Source of the DNA: Himantopus leucocephalus
Taxonomy: Eukaryota > Chordata > Aves > Charadriiformes > Recurvirostridae
Direction of reading: 5' to 3'
Assembly (NCBI GenBank): GCA_003993805.1
Contig: RSEF01000021.1
Coordinates: forward strand, 1,797,493 to 1,861,492
Length of the DNA stretch: 64,000 nt
The position numbers and the translations under genes are program-made. Below are positions 31,920-43,230 of this stretch, one piece after another; position 1 is the first letter of the stretch, and the number at the start of each line of letters is the position of its first letter. A model generated the notes under the pieces. It worked only from the letters and a program-made list of their open reading frames with translations. It searched no databases and was not told the origin of the DNA.

Positions 31920-32204
31920 CGCTGGCAGCCCCGCCGGGGCCCGCTCCGCCCGAGCCCCCTCCTCCCAGCGCCGCGCTGCACAGAGGGGCGAGGGCTCCTG
32001 TGGAGAGAGCGCTGGGGTGGGAGGTGGCGGCGTCCGCCCGGGAGGGCGATTCCTCCCCTCCGCCGGCGCTGTCAGGCGCCGGGCAGGGCGCAGGCCGCCA
32101 TGACGGGGCCGGGGCAGGGCCGCGACCGGTTGCCAGGCAACGGCGGCGTGGCCGCGCCTTCCGCTTCCGGGTCGGGCGGGGCGGGGCGGGGCCGGGCCGC
32201 CGCC
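31920..32204. promoter_or_regulatory. Bidirectional CpG-island promoter with a perfect RFX X-box, ETS and GC boxes
   Basis: These 285 bp separate two divergent start codons (31919 minus, 32205 plus). At 32129-32141 lies gttgccaggcaac, two perfect RFX half-sites as an inverted repeat with a one-base spacer. An ETS core cttccgg lies at about 32164-32170 and overlapping GC boxes (gggcggggcggggcggggcc) at 32174-32193. No TATA box is seen. RFX X-boxes of this form mark ciliary and testis gene promoters. Confidence 0.75.
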
Positions 32205-35200
32205 ATGGGGCGGAAGAAGAAGACGCTGCACGACTACGCGGCCGAGTTCTCGGAGCTGGCGGTGAAGCGGCACCTCCTGGAGCGCGGCGCCGCCGGGGAG
32301 GCGGCGGTGGTGGAGACGCTGTACTGCACCTCCTGCCAGCTGCCCATGCGGGTCCGCCGCGACCGCATCCTCGAGCACCTCTCCTCCGGCCGCCACTACC
32401 GCAACCGCCGCCTCCTCCGCCAGCACGGCCTGCGCGCCCCGCTGCTCCTGTGAGTGCCCGGCCCGGCCGCTCCCTGCCCGGGGCTCGGCCGTTTGGCCGC
32501 CGGTGTTGGAGCAGGGTGGAACCGCGGGGCCTCCGCCCCTCGCTCGGCGAGGCAGAGCGGCGGCTCACCCCGAACCCTCTGTCTCGCCCAGCTCTGCAGG
32601 TCCGGACGTCGGCAGCGGCCTGCCCCTGCAGCTCGACGCGCCCTCCCTGCTCTCCCAGCCCTCCTTCATCCTCGCCGGCACCAGCGCCGTCGTCCCCTCT
32701 CCGCCTTCCTACCACAAGCCGCTGGTTCCCCACCACGGCCTCGCCGCCAGCTCCCCGGCGAGCGCGGCCGTCCCCAGGGAAGACCCGACACCCTCCACCT
32801 CCACCAGCCGCCCCTCGGCGCCTGCCGCCTTCCACATGAGGATCGCGCCTGCCCCTTCGAAGCAGGCCGCCCAAAGAGGGGCTGCGCCTGAGGCCTCCGA
32901 TGGCCCGGCACCCACTCTACAGCACGGCAGCGGTGTCGGCCTCGCCCTCTTCGGCGTAGGGCTTGTTAATAATGCCTTGTTTCAAACCCTGATGGAGGAA
33001 AACGGCTGCTGCTTGCTTTATGTTGTGGAGGATCAGCTGGAGGAGGTGGAGCATACCTTTGGCGCCGAGTTCCTGGCCGGCACAAGGGTGCTGCGGCAGC
33101 AGGACGCCGATATCGCGCTCAACGATCAGCGGTACTGTCCACCACTAACTCCTGTGCGTGCTTCTTCCCTGCCGTGAGGTTTGGGGCAAGTGTCTCCACG
33201 CGAGGCTTGCTTCCCCTCTCTGGAAAATGCCACTGCGCTGTAGCAGACCCAGACTGTGCTTGTCTGGCCACACACATGGGAAGAGAGCGAGGGGCCGTTA
33301 CAGGCTAAGCCTTACGTAGTATGTTATAGATGCTTCAGAAGTCCCTGAGAAGCTTAGCTTGACTCATGTGCCCAGAATCGATGGAAGCTTGGAGGAGTTT
33401 AGTTGCAGGCAGCTTTATTAAGAAATATAAATAAAACCCCTTATTTTCCTCCATTCTCATACAGCGATAAACAAAACACTTTCCTGCTGCCTATCAGTTT
33501 TTCTCCCTCGGAGCAGCTGGCTGACATAGGTGGCTCTTTTGAAACTGTTTGAGATAAGTGAGGATTGCTGTAAATAGGAAGGATTGTGGTGTTTTGCTTT
33601 ACAGTTGAACTGAATAAGTGATATCTAGTGATGTGGTTACAGTCAGTTGTCAAACCGATATTATAAATATCATCGCAAAAGTGAAAGAGCTTTTAAGAAA
33701 GATGGATTTGATATTAGAAACTAAAGCACGATGATAAGCTAAGATGTACCGATCACTTGTTCAGCAGCTCTACCACATAAATACTTTCAATTTCACTGTA
33801 TGTGTTAACTAGCAGGATTTAACTCGCTTTCAAAGGACACCTTTAAAAGACTTTCTCCTTTAAGATGCAGGAAAAGCAATGCAGTTCTGTTGTGCCACTT
33901 GTGATTTTAACCTATGTATGTCATCCCATATTTCATCCTTGCAAGCAGGTACTGAGTTGTTTTATAAAACAACGTGCTCTTTCACAGAAATGGGATTTTA
34001 TGTCTTTTTTTTAACTCTTCCTCAAAGTTTCACATGGCTGTCATGAAAATGTAACTGTGAAAGGAGCTTTTGAGCGTTATTCATTCTACTAAAACACCTG
34101 TCTTCACTGGAGATCTTTCTTTTGACTTCTGCAGAGTCTCTGGAGCCATTATTTGTTCACCACCTGAAGAAGCCTCTGAAATTGTGATAGATGCTTTACG
34201 AGCGGGTAAGAAGAACGGCTGCAAATTTGGCTTTTATGTGTAGTCCGTAGCACACATTGAGGCAGGCCTTGTATGCTTGCTAAACGCTTTAAATGTGAAT
34301 GCTTTCTTGTTTCAGCAGTGTCCCTTGAGTTGTACAGACTATCTAATTCCATGATTAAAGAGAAATTAGTCAACTGATAACACTGATGTTAATGGCTTAA
34401 CACCAATGGAGTTTGGACTGTGCTGGTCCCAGTATGGCCATGCAGAGTGTCCAGTCCTAGAAATACTGCTCGGGCTCAAAGGAAAGCTGTTTACAAAACA
34501 GTCACACCTCTTGGGGTCCGTAAGCAGCTAATAAAACCACAGCTGGAGACCAAAAGAGTTAGTAGTATCAACAAATAAAAAGTCATGCTCCAGTTTCATC
34601 AAACATACTTTCTAGACTGTAATGACATCTATAGATTATTGCAAGATAAAAATGTTTTGTGCAGACTGTGTCTTGCCTTCAGTTCTGTGTTCTGTACGGT
34701 TTCGCACAGGAAAAGGTGTGTTTTGCGAGAGGCTGCCCAGTTTTGACAGGCAGACGGCAGAAGCTTGTTTTGATGAAGCTGACAGATGTGGAAGACCATT
34801 GGTGTGTGGATTCTACAAGTAAGACCAGCATTTTTCTTCTGATTTATACTTGATAAGAAGCGTGTGTCTGAAAGTAGCATTGATTCCTCAGGCTTTCCTG
34901 AATTTGTCCTCAAATAAACTTAGTTTCACTGCTGCTTGTTAACATTGTTCATCTGGGAGTTAATCGGATTGGATTAATTCTTCACGCTTAATGGAGATAA
35001 AATCTAGCTGTCATGAGATTAAAATAAATGCTCACTCGAATGGATGCTAGTGGAATTCAAACCATGAAGCTTTCAAGATGTGAAAACTCCATTTTTTTTT
35101 TAGAATGGCCAAAGGCAGTTGGGGTCCACATCTCTGCAGTCCTTTGGAGGTTTTGCAATCACTACAGCTAGTTGGAGCTTCAGAGAAGGAAATACTCTGA

Positions 35201-38200
35201 CGGTGCTGTGCCATTCTCTGAGGCAGTTTCTTGTGTGGTTTTAGGACATTCTTGCTCATGTTTTTTTTTTTAATGCATGTACAACCACCAGGTCAGGCAG
35301 GTCTGTGATTTTGTTAAGCGTGCAGCTACTGAGATTTTCTTTTCACTGCTCTGCTGGAAAGCATTTAGTTTGCAACCCTGTTCAGTCTAGTAATGCCCTA
35401 TGACATTAAACTTTGCTCGTGTATTAGACTTCTGTACAAAACTTCTGCCCACGTGTATTGTACTTTTTCTGGATCTGAGGATATCTGTGCTTTTTTCCCT
35501 GTTTGACAGCTTTGTTGCAGTAAACGAGAACTAACATTGGAGGAAGGCAGTGAATTAGCTATGTTCTTTAAAATAGCAGAGAAAAAGGCTGCTCTCTGAG
35601 TATTTTTTCATAACATTGAAAACTCTTCCTTTTTTGTAACTTTTGTGTTTTCACTGATTTGCTAATTATATTCTGTACTTCAATGATGTTGATCCTGTGA
35701 AACGTAAGTACATGTGTTAGCAAATGCTAGTGAAAGCTTGGAGTAACTCTTCAACAAAAGAACAAACGACCTTTTGAAGTTCCTTTCAGAGCACCATCTC
35801 TGGGACACATTGACCCCATCCACTACTTAACATTCTGCTCAAATTGGATTTCCAAGCACCGGGGTCTGCTGTGTTTTACCTCTGACTTCTTTCTAATGCC
35901 TTTGGAAGGGATGGTGCTTGAGGATTATTAACCTTGGGGATTGCAAACTACGTGGCCATGAAAATTCCGCTTGATAGTAGAATTACTGGCCTATTTGATG
36001 GGAATAGATTTATCAATCTTGATAAAGTGATATTTCCGCTTGTGACCCTACATCTGGACCCTTAAGATGAAATAATTGAAACAGAAGGAAAGTAGATTAA
36101 TTTTAATTTGTTTCCGCTCTGTTAAACTTGCGGGAATTCAAGGAGCTCTGCTAAAAGCCAAAAATGCTGCTTTAAACTCGTGCTCGGCATTTAACACCAT
36201 AGGCTGAGTGGATGTGGGTTGTTAGTAAACACACGTGATCATTTTGTGCTCCTTTGCTGAGAGTAGTTAATTTCATTGCAAGTAAAACTTACTTGGACAA
36301 ATATATATGTATTTCATACACACTAATAAGTAATTCCACAAAATATCTGCCGTAACATTTGCCTTTTCCTTTGCTCTATGTACAGGTCTGATCCCAGCCG
36401 TAAGGTTGAACCTCAGCTGAGGTTTTGGTCAACACTCAACTGCATGTAAACTTGTAGGTAGGGCTCTAAGGAGACCTGTAGGTAACTTACTGGAACTTTA
36501 AATGCTTTAGTTTCTTCATTAAAGTTGTTAGTTTAAGTCTTCACAAGTGCAGATATTAGACTCGTTTGCAAGAAACAAAATTCATACATAATAAGGGGCT
36601 GAATTCAGAAAGCTGTGTCTAACCCTGTCTGTCCGGTGAGGTTCATGTTGCACGCTCACCACTGTCTGCCGTCGAGTCGGCCTCGTGTGTCGCAGCGGTA
36701 ACAGTGGCCTGGGGGACCTCCTCCTCTTCCAAATGCTGTACCACAGTCCTTCCCTCTCTTTGAAGGCGCTTTGACCCAGCACTGCAGTTCTTGTACAAGA
36801 AAGTCCGGGACAGCCAGGCGCTGGGGAGGATCCACCGGATATCGACAACCAGCAGTGTATACCCAGCAGCGTCTCTGAACCTCCTTAAAACATCAGGTAC
36901 TGAGCAGCTTTCTTCTGAAAAGTTCATTCTCAAAGGACTGGAAATGTATCTGGAAAATGTAACTGGAAACGTGTCTTGCCCTGTGTTCTGATGGAAAATC
37001 CCCTACGTTTGCGTAGCCTTAAGATGCATGAGGAGCATTTTGTTTACCAATTCTTATTTTTGTTGCATTTTTCTGTTTTCTTTTAGTATTAGTTTCTTCA
37101 ATGTAGGGGCCTTTTAATATCAATCTCAGCACAGTTCAGAAATGTACATTGACTGTGGGTTTTAAACATGGAGACCTTAATGCCCAGTTTTGCTTCTTCC
37201 AGGTGGAATTTTTTATAATGCTGCTGTGCACGACATAGATATTATCAGTTTGTTGTTGGGAGAGAGTGCACCAGATACAATATTTTCACTGGGGCATGCA
37301 TTTTGTGCAGGTAAGAATAAAACTTTTGACAGTTTATTGAGTACCTCTGGACGTCAGTACTAGAATTGGGAAGAGTGTACGAGAGCACAGTAGCCGTGAC
37401 ATAACAGTTCCATCACAGAACACTTGAAAAAATAATCTAGTGAAATAGAAAGCAAGTTTCTCAAGAAGTTGTTGTGGACTGGGTATTTAGCGATGATTTC
37501 TGAATTCTGCCAATTCCCTGCTGAGGTGAAGCGGTTGCTGTAGAGGTATCACTGAACTCTACTCTGTGTGGCAATTGAAGGATATCAAGTTTGCCATTTG
37601 AAGACCAGAGTGCAGAAAATAATCAGCCAAGCTTTGTGCTTACACGAATGTCAATGCAGTTTCTTTCAGTTTTTTGCTTTTTCTGATTGCTCTGGCACTT
37701 TCCTGTTGATCTCAGCACAGTTAAAGATGTGAATTTACTCTGGATGGTGTCAAACTGACAGGCATGCTCTGGGTTACCGGAATAATTTAAACTAACCATG
37801 AAACTGGAAGCTGCCATTTTTTAAATGGAAATGCAAAGTTTTAATGAAGGTAGTTGCAGGTGCCGCCAACCTTGACTGGCTGTTGTTAGAAGGTGTAGTA
37901 TGCAATGTTATCATCTGTGGTAAAGCATTGAAATGCAACAAACAAAGTGCCCCAGGGAGGATTTTGTATTATCTCCCTTGTTCTTGCTACATGCTGGAAG
38001 TTGCCTGGTCTTGGTTGTAATAAGCTGCAAAGGCAAATGTGTTTGGAAGAAGAAGTGGAAGCCTTCTTTAGGGAGAGCCACGGGCTGGGAAGGTGGAGTT
38101 CAGGCGCAGGGGCTGTGTGTTTCTGCAGAGCTTGTTCTCCATCGGCAGTGCCGATAAAGGTAAACCAGCTGGTGTACCTTGCAGAAAGCGCTTCGCGGTC

Positions 38201-40305
38201 GCTGTTGCTTCCCGTTTGAAGGTATTGCAGAGCCAGTGCCGCCTCATGAAGGAAGAAGAGCACTTTGTAGTGATAGTACTTGCTGGTTTGCTGTTCCTGG
38301 TGTGAGCGAGTGCCTTTTTTGTCACTCAGATATGGCCTACTTGAAGGATGCAGACACTGTAGCGGTCAGCATGAAATTTCCTAGCGGAGCAATTGTTACT
38401 TTGGACGTCAGTCAGCACTGCACTAAAAGCTGTGATCAGAGACTAGAGGTGCGTTCTTACTTTTCAGTCAAGTCTGTCGTGACACCGCAGGCTAGCGCAA
38501 GTCTCGCCCTGTGTGTGTTCACACAGGGCACTATGTGTTGTGCCCCGTGCGTACACCTGCAAGCGCGTTCACAGACACCTCTGTACCTCGGCAGCAGTGG
38601 GTTGCTTGTGCTTGTTTAATCCACAACCCACTTCCTCTTTTGTTACCCGAATTTTGCCTCTGTTTACATGTATTCTGCTGGGGTGATAAGCTGCATGCTA
38701 TCATACTGGAGCAGGAATTAGTGTCAGCTCTCCCGAGGCTGAAATGTTGTCTCACAGTTCATTTGTTGTCTTTCCAGGGTGCTTTTAGGTCTATAGCAAG
38801 CCAAGAGTTAAGGATAGTAAAGGGGAAGAAACTCAGAGGCAAATTGTCTGTAAATTCCTAAAGTCATGAATTATAACAGATGCGTGGGCTGGATTTGGGG
38901 AGTAATATCTGTTAAGTACTTCACAAAGGAGTTTTGCCCAGGTGGAAAAATAAAAGTGGAAGTATCGCATAAGCGGAAGCCACTGTACTACAGCAGTACC
39001 TGGTATTTTCTGTCGTGTCTGAGCCATACAAGGGGGTATGCCAGTTGCAACTCCTAGTTTTAAAAGCTACTTTTTTCTTGGTTGTACAACCTGGGGCTTC
39101 TATAGACTAGCCAGGTGTTTAAGATCAAAAGCACGATAACTTAAAAACATCGTTCTCTTTCCTGTTTGCTGCCTCCCTGCAGGTTCACGGTTCTCAAGGA
39201 ACGTTACGGGTGGATAATCAGAATCCTCTGGGGATTACGGAGCATGGGACTTCGGTGTCCATATATTCACAGACCCAAGCTGATCGCTACAGAGATGCAC
39301 ACAGGGAGCTCTTCCGACACTTTCTGAGAACCCTGAAAGGTAGGACGAAGCTTACAGTAATGGCTAGTGTTGCTTTGGATTTGCTTTTCGGCAAAAACTG
39401 CCCTCGGAGCTGTTCCAATAGCAATTGCAATTTGGTGTTGGTGTCTGAAACCCCAAAAAGAAATGAGTAGACATGAAAATGAGGAATGAGATTCATCATG
39501 GTTAAGTTTAAGGTCGTGTTGTGCAGGTGGTGAGCGAGCTCCCCGTAAGCAAACACGGGGTTTTACAGGCTGGGCTGCCGCCCTGGCGAGCACTGGTGTT
39601 CTCAGCGGGTGCCTGTAGAGCACGACAGTGCGTGCAGCTCGGTGCAAACACGTGTGGGGCAGTCAGCTTCCAAAGGAGCTGATGGCTGGATGGAGGTGCA
39701 AACAGCTAACCTTGTTTCAGTAAATGAACAGGAATGACTCGGTTTCGTTGGGGAGCGCGCTGCTTTTCTGACTTTCAAGTCAGTGAGATGGGTGAGGGAT
39801 GGAGTGTTGGTCTGAAACTGTGTTCTGAGAAGAAATGAAAGTTGGGAGGGAAAATCATGTTGGACCTTACTGGCGTTTGTGAAGAAAGCAGCCACTTACA
39901 ACAGCAAGGAGACCCTTGTCTAGAGGCCTGGCTGGCCAGAAGGAATAAAAATACTTCAGTTCTGCTGGCTGCATTGACAGAAATGTAGGATGTTAGTCAC
40001 AGGATAGGAAGGAGAGGAGGCTGAAACTTTATTTTTAAAATCTGAGGCCCCAGGTCCGGGAGCTGAAGACGGATGCCGTGGTGGGCGGCAATATGCCAAA
40101 AGGCAGAGCAGGCGATAATACGGGTTTCATCCAGTGCTTCGTTCCTGTCCCTGCAGGCAAGGAATCCCCCGTGATAACCAAAGAGCAGTTTCTCTGGACA
40201 ATTCAAGTTGCTGCAGCTGCTGAGCAGTCCTGGAGAAACGGATCTGCTGTTGACTTGCGCAATGAAGCAATAGATTCATCTGTAATCAAGACCGAGATAA
40301 TGTGA
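32205..40305 (+). CDS. CGGBP1-like zinc finger fused to a Gfo/Idh/MocA-family oxidoreductase, complete, 9 exons
   Basis: Exons: 32205-32449, 32592-33131, 34135-34205, 34710-34818, 36766-36896, 37203-37310, 38330-38448, 39183-39339 and 40157-40305 (stop TGA). They total 1629 nt, 542 aa, and every junction keeps phase. Exon 1 encodes a basic start (GRKKK) and a C2H2 finger, C41-x2-C44 with H58 and H64, in YCTSCQLPMRVRRDRILEHL, closely like the CGGBP1 DNA-binding finger. Residues 83-193 are a Ser/Pro/Ala-rich, probably disordered linker. From about 195 comes a Rossmann fold (LALFGVGLVNNALF; G203, G205, then N208 where the family usually has G), then SGAIICSPPEEASEIVIDAL, GKGVFCERLPSF and KRFDPALQFLYKK. 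The C-terminal alpha/beta domain has GGIFYNAAVHDIDI with H375 and continues to the exon at 39183. The family lysine of the EKP motif is R293, and N371 takes the place of an Asp used in some members. I recognise no symbol; annotations may call it YrbE-like or inositol dehydrogenase-like. Substrate and DNA target are unknown. Confidence 0.92.
33132..40156 (+). other. Introns of the zinc finger-oxidoreductase gene
   Basis: Introns of more than about 300 bp are 33132-34134, 34206-34709, 34819-36765, 36897-37202, 37311-38329, 38449-39182 and 39340-40156; intron 1 (32450-32591) is only 142 bp. They hold T- and A-tracts and aataaa-like motifs (for example about 34914) but no gene or transposon that I recognise. 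Confidence 0.55.
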
Positions 40306-41025
40306 TGCACGCTGCTGGGTCCTGAGGTGAAGGATAACCGTTAAGCTCTGCTACAGAGAGGTCGTTTGTTCCACCTAGTGATGTCTCTACTGTAACCTGA
40401 TAATAAGACTTGCGGTTTTGATGTTTCCGCCGGGAATGCCCAGAAGACGGAGGCACTTTGGAACCAGAAGCACTCAGCGCTGAGGCTGCAGATGTTTCTT
40501 AACGCGTCGGCCAGAGCCCTGGAGAAATTCTGGGCAGTTTCATCCAGGTGGCTTTTCCTCCTGGAGAGCTCTGCTGGCTGTGGAGCTCAGTTTCCCTGGG
40601 AGAAGACCAATGCACCTCAGGCTGTGGTAAGGTGGTGTAGACCACCACCAGCCATGATGGGAACGGTGCAAGTGGGTGGCTTTCCTGGCAGCTTTGCAAG
40701 TGAGATGACATAACGCTCCAAAAAAATACAGGAGCATCTGTTTGGTCCATGCTCATTTCCCTTCAGTATACGCAGGAATGTGACTTCTGTGCTGAACTCA
40801 CCTCTGGACCTCCTATTTATTGTTTTATTTGTTGTTTTTACTGGGTTTTCTAAATCTTTTTGAAAAGAAGTTATGACTTAACTTTCTTGAGGGGTGAGGA
40901 AAAGAAATGAGCAAGCAGAGAGGGAGACTTGCAACCATCCTGACGTTAGAGAGATGAGAGACTTTGTAGTAAGGCCATAAATTAAGGCTATTCCGTAGAG
41001 GAACAATGCACTTGGGCATTTCGGT

Positions 41026-41031
41026 AATAAA
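41026..41031 (+). terminator. Probable poly(A) signal of the zinc finger-oxidoreductase gene
   Basis: Canonical aataaa in tcggtaataaacactgc, about 0.72 kb past the stop codon. Assignment is by motif and position only. Confidence 0.45.
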
Positions 41032-42287
41032 CACTGCATTATTAAAGGGGTTTTTCAGAATGCAATCTGTGAGTTTGGACAGGGGCCCTGTACAATGGCT
41101 GTTACTGGGACATGCGGCTGCTGGGTGGGTTATTCCGCACCGGGGCTGAGCGTTGGCCGCGTTACTCACTGTGGCAGCAAGGAGGAGGCTGTTGTTTTCC
41201 TTGCTTAAATGCAAATGCTGTATGTTAACGTTTTAGTAGCAAAATTGAACTAATAATCATGTTCTTCGAGTGTAGGAAGGGCATCCAATTATGTGTTTTA
41301 AAGGTAATTTTTTTTTACAGTCCAGCGCATCTGGAATACACACCACAGAAAAAGATAGTGCCTTCAACCACAGGCGAGTCTGCTTTTCAACCAGGTTCTT
41401 TGTTCCTTTTTATTCTTGTGTTGAGCTTATTGCAGATGTATAGATCTGACTATTCTTGTCTGTTTCTCACATGCCAGTTTTCAAGATAGTTGAAAGCTAT
41501 TTTTATTGTATTAAAATAATGTTCTCGCCTTGAGTGTTAGTTTATAAATGACACCTCTTGCAAGATTCTTTAGTTCAATCAATTTCCCACTCCTACAAAT
41601 GCAATAGATATTACTAAAACTAGAAATAGTGGTGACATTTGTAACTAAAGACAGTTCTCTCATGGAAATTGTTTTTAACGGTGTAACTTTTCAAACTCAG
41701 AAAAGCTATGTCTTAACGATAAAGATTGCTATCAATTTCCTTCTCTATTTTCTAGTCATTTATTGGAAAAAAAAAAAAAGTTTTAGCTATGAAGAAGTAG
41801 ACGTTTGCCTCTCTGTAATCACTACAGCAATTTATTAGCAGCAAGCGAGTTTCTTTTTGTTTTGCTGGGGTTCCAAGGCTGGCTGCATGCAGGCGTGACT
41901 CCCGTGGGGTGTCCGCCTCCCTCGCAGCAGTGCTGGGAACGGACGGCAGCACGGAGCTTTCGGGGTGGGGGGAGGCTGCCGGCGCACGGGGAGCAAACTG
42001 CTGGCACGCTCCCCCAAACCAGTAACCCCAGTCGCGGAGGAAAGCTCCCCGCTCCCTCAGCCTGACGTGTGTAAGGAGCAGAGGGCCTGTTAGCGGCACT
42101 CGTGCTTTGGCAGCTGCTCCTGCGCCGATCCCCGTCTCTTTGTAGCTCCGGGGGTGCTTGGTGAAGCAAAGCAACTTCAGGCCCTTCGAGGTCTTATGCT
42201 TTAAGGCTTACGCTGCAATAGGAGGACACTTTGCGTACAATATAAGCAAGACTTTAGTTGCCAGATGTTACAATTCCCACATGTGCT

Positions 42288-42293
42288 TTTATT
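42288..42293 (-). terminator. Candidate TP73 poly(A) signal
   Basis: The plus strand reads tttatt, that is aataaa on the minus strand, about 2.0 kb downstream of the TP73 stop. It lies next to the N at 42300 and a duplicated 9-mer, so local sequence quality is uncertain. Other minus-strand aataaa motifs exist farther on. Confidence 0.4.
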
Positions 42294-42324
42294 GTATTAN
42301 ATTGTATTACAAAAAAAAAAAAAA
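42291..42324. repeat. Duplicated 9-mer around an N, followed by an A tract
   Basis: attgtatta at 42291-42299 is repeated exactly at 42301-42309 on either side of the single N at 42300, then comes a run of A (about 14). This is either a short tandem duplication or an assembly join. Confidence 0.7.
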
Positions 42325-43110
42325 GAGAGATACCACAGCTATAAAAATAACACATTTTCCAAAGATAACATTACAAAAAATACCATTCATACTGTGGTTG
42401 GAGTGTATCAGTTAATACTGCCGGAAGAAGTCTTAGTTAACGTTGAAAACGTGAATGATTGATTGTTTCAAAACCTTTAAAGCATTAAAGTGCTTTAATT
42501 AGCCGTTATCTTAGGACATAGGTTCACATTTCAGCGGCGCCAAAGGAGTCGGGTTCCTCCGGTGTAGTGTAGAGGGGTGCAATGGCCCGAGGAGGGTGCG
42601 CTCACACCGGGCTCACCCTGCGTGGGAGAACAGAGCGGAGCCCGTCGCCGGAGGGTGAGGAGGCCACCTCCTGCGCACCCACGGCTCCGAGCTGCTGGTG
42701 GACCCCGAGACGAAGGTGGCAGAGGGAGGACCTGGGCCTGGGGGCGGCTGTTACAGCATGTATGGAGTTCACGCTCATTTTCCCTGTGACTCTCCCTTCG
42801 AGTGGGGACAGACACTGGGCAGAGAAGGCGCATCTCTGGGGCGAGCCCTGAACGTCGTAGCTGGGGCTTGAGCTCTGGCTCTACTGGTTAGAGGGTCCGG
42901 GGCTTTGTCAAGGGTCTCACAGCGCCTTCCCCGGCCCGGCAGAGATGGGAAAGAGTTGTAGGTTTGCCTCCGGAGGTCTCCATCGCGGAGGCAATGCGGG
43001 GAGGAGATGCAGGAGTGGCAAGGTGCCGGGCAGCATCGTTTCTGTGTGGATTCCCTCAGGCTGCCCGAAATCTCGAGCGACCCGAGGCTGAGGGGGCAGA
43101 GGAAGCAGCT

Positions 43111-43230
43111 CCCTGCCCTCCCTCCCTCCCTCCCTCCCTCTGCGCAGCGGCAGCCGCTGTGACGTGCCTTCTGGAGACCTGTTGTGGGATGTCGCCTTTC
43201 AAAGCGTGTAGTAGGGGAGGGAGGGAGGGA
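43111..43230. repeat. (CCCT)n tract paired with a downstream (GGGA)n tract
   Basis: ccctccctccctccctccct-type repeats span 43111-43141, and a complementary ggggagggagggaggga run lies at 43214-43230. The two arms are about 75 bp apart and can pair perfectly over about 16 bases. Both lie in the probable TP73 3'UTR. Confidence 0.75.

Noticed and set aside
31819..32874. Minus-strand open frame of 351 codons across the divergent promoter and exons 1-2 of the oxidoreductase gene
   Set aside because: It covers promoter, exon and intron alike and has only CpG-island composition. The coding evidence is on the plus strand from 32205.
32205..40305. The zinc finger-oxidoreductase as a processed pseudogene or bacterial contamination
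   Set aside because: It has eight introns with GT/AG borders, varied phases and no frame breaks, and it is embedded between vertebrate genes. That argues against both.
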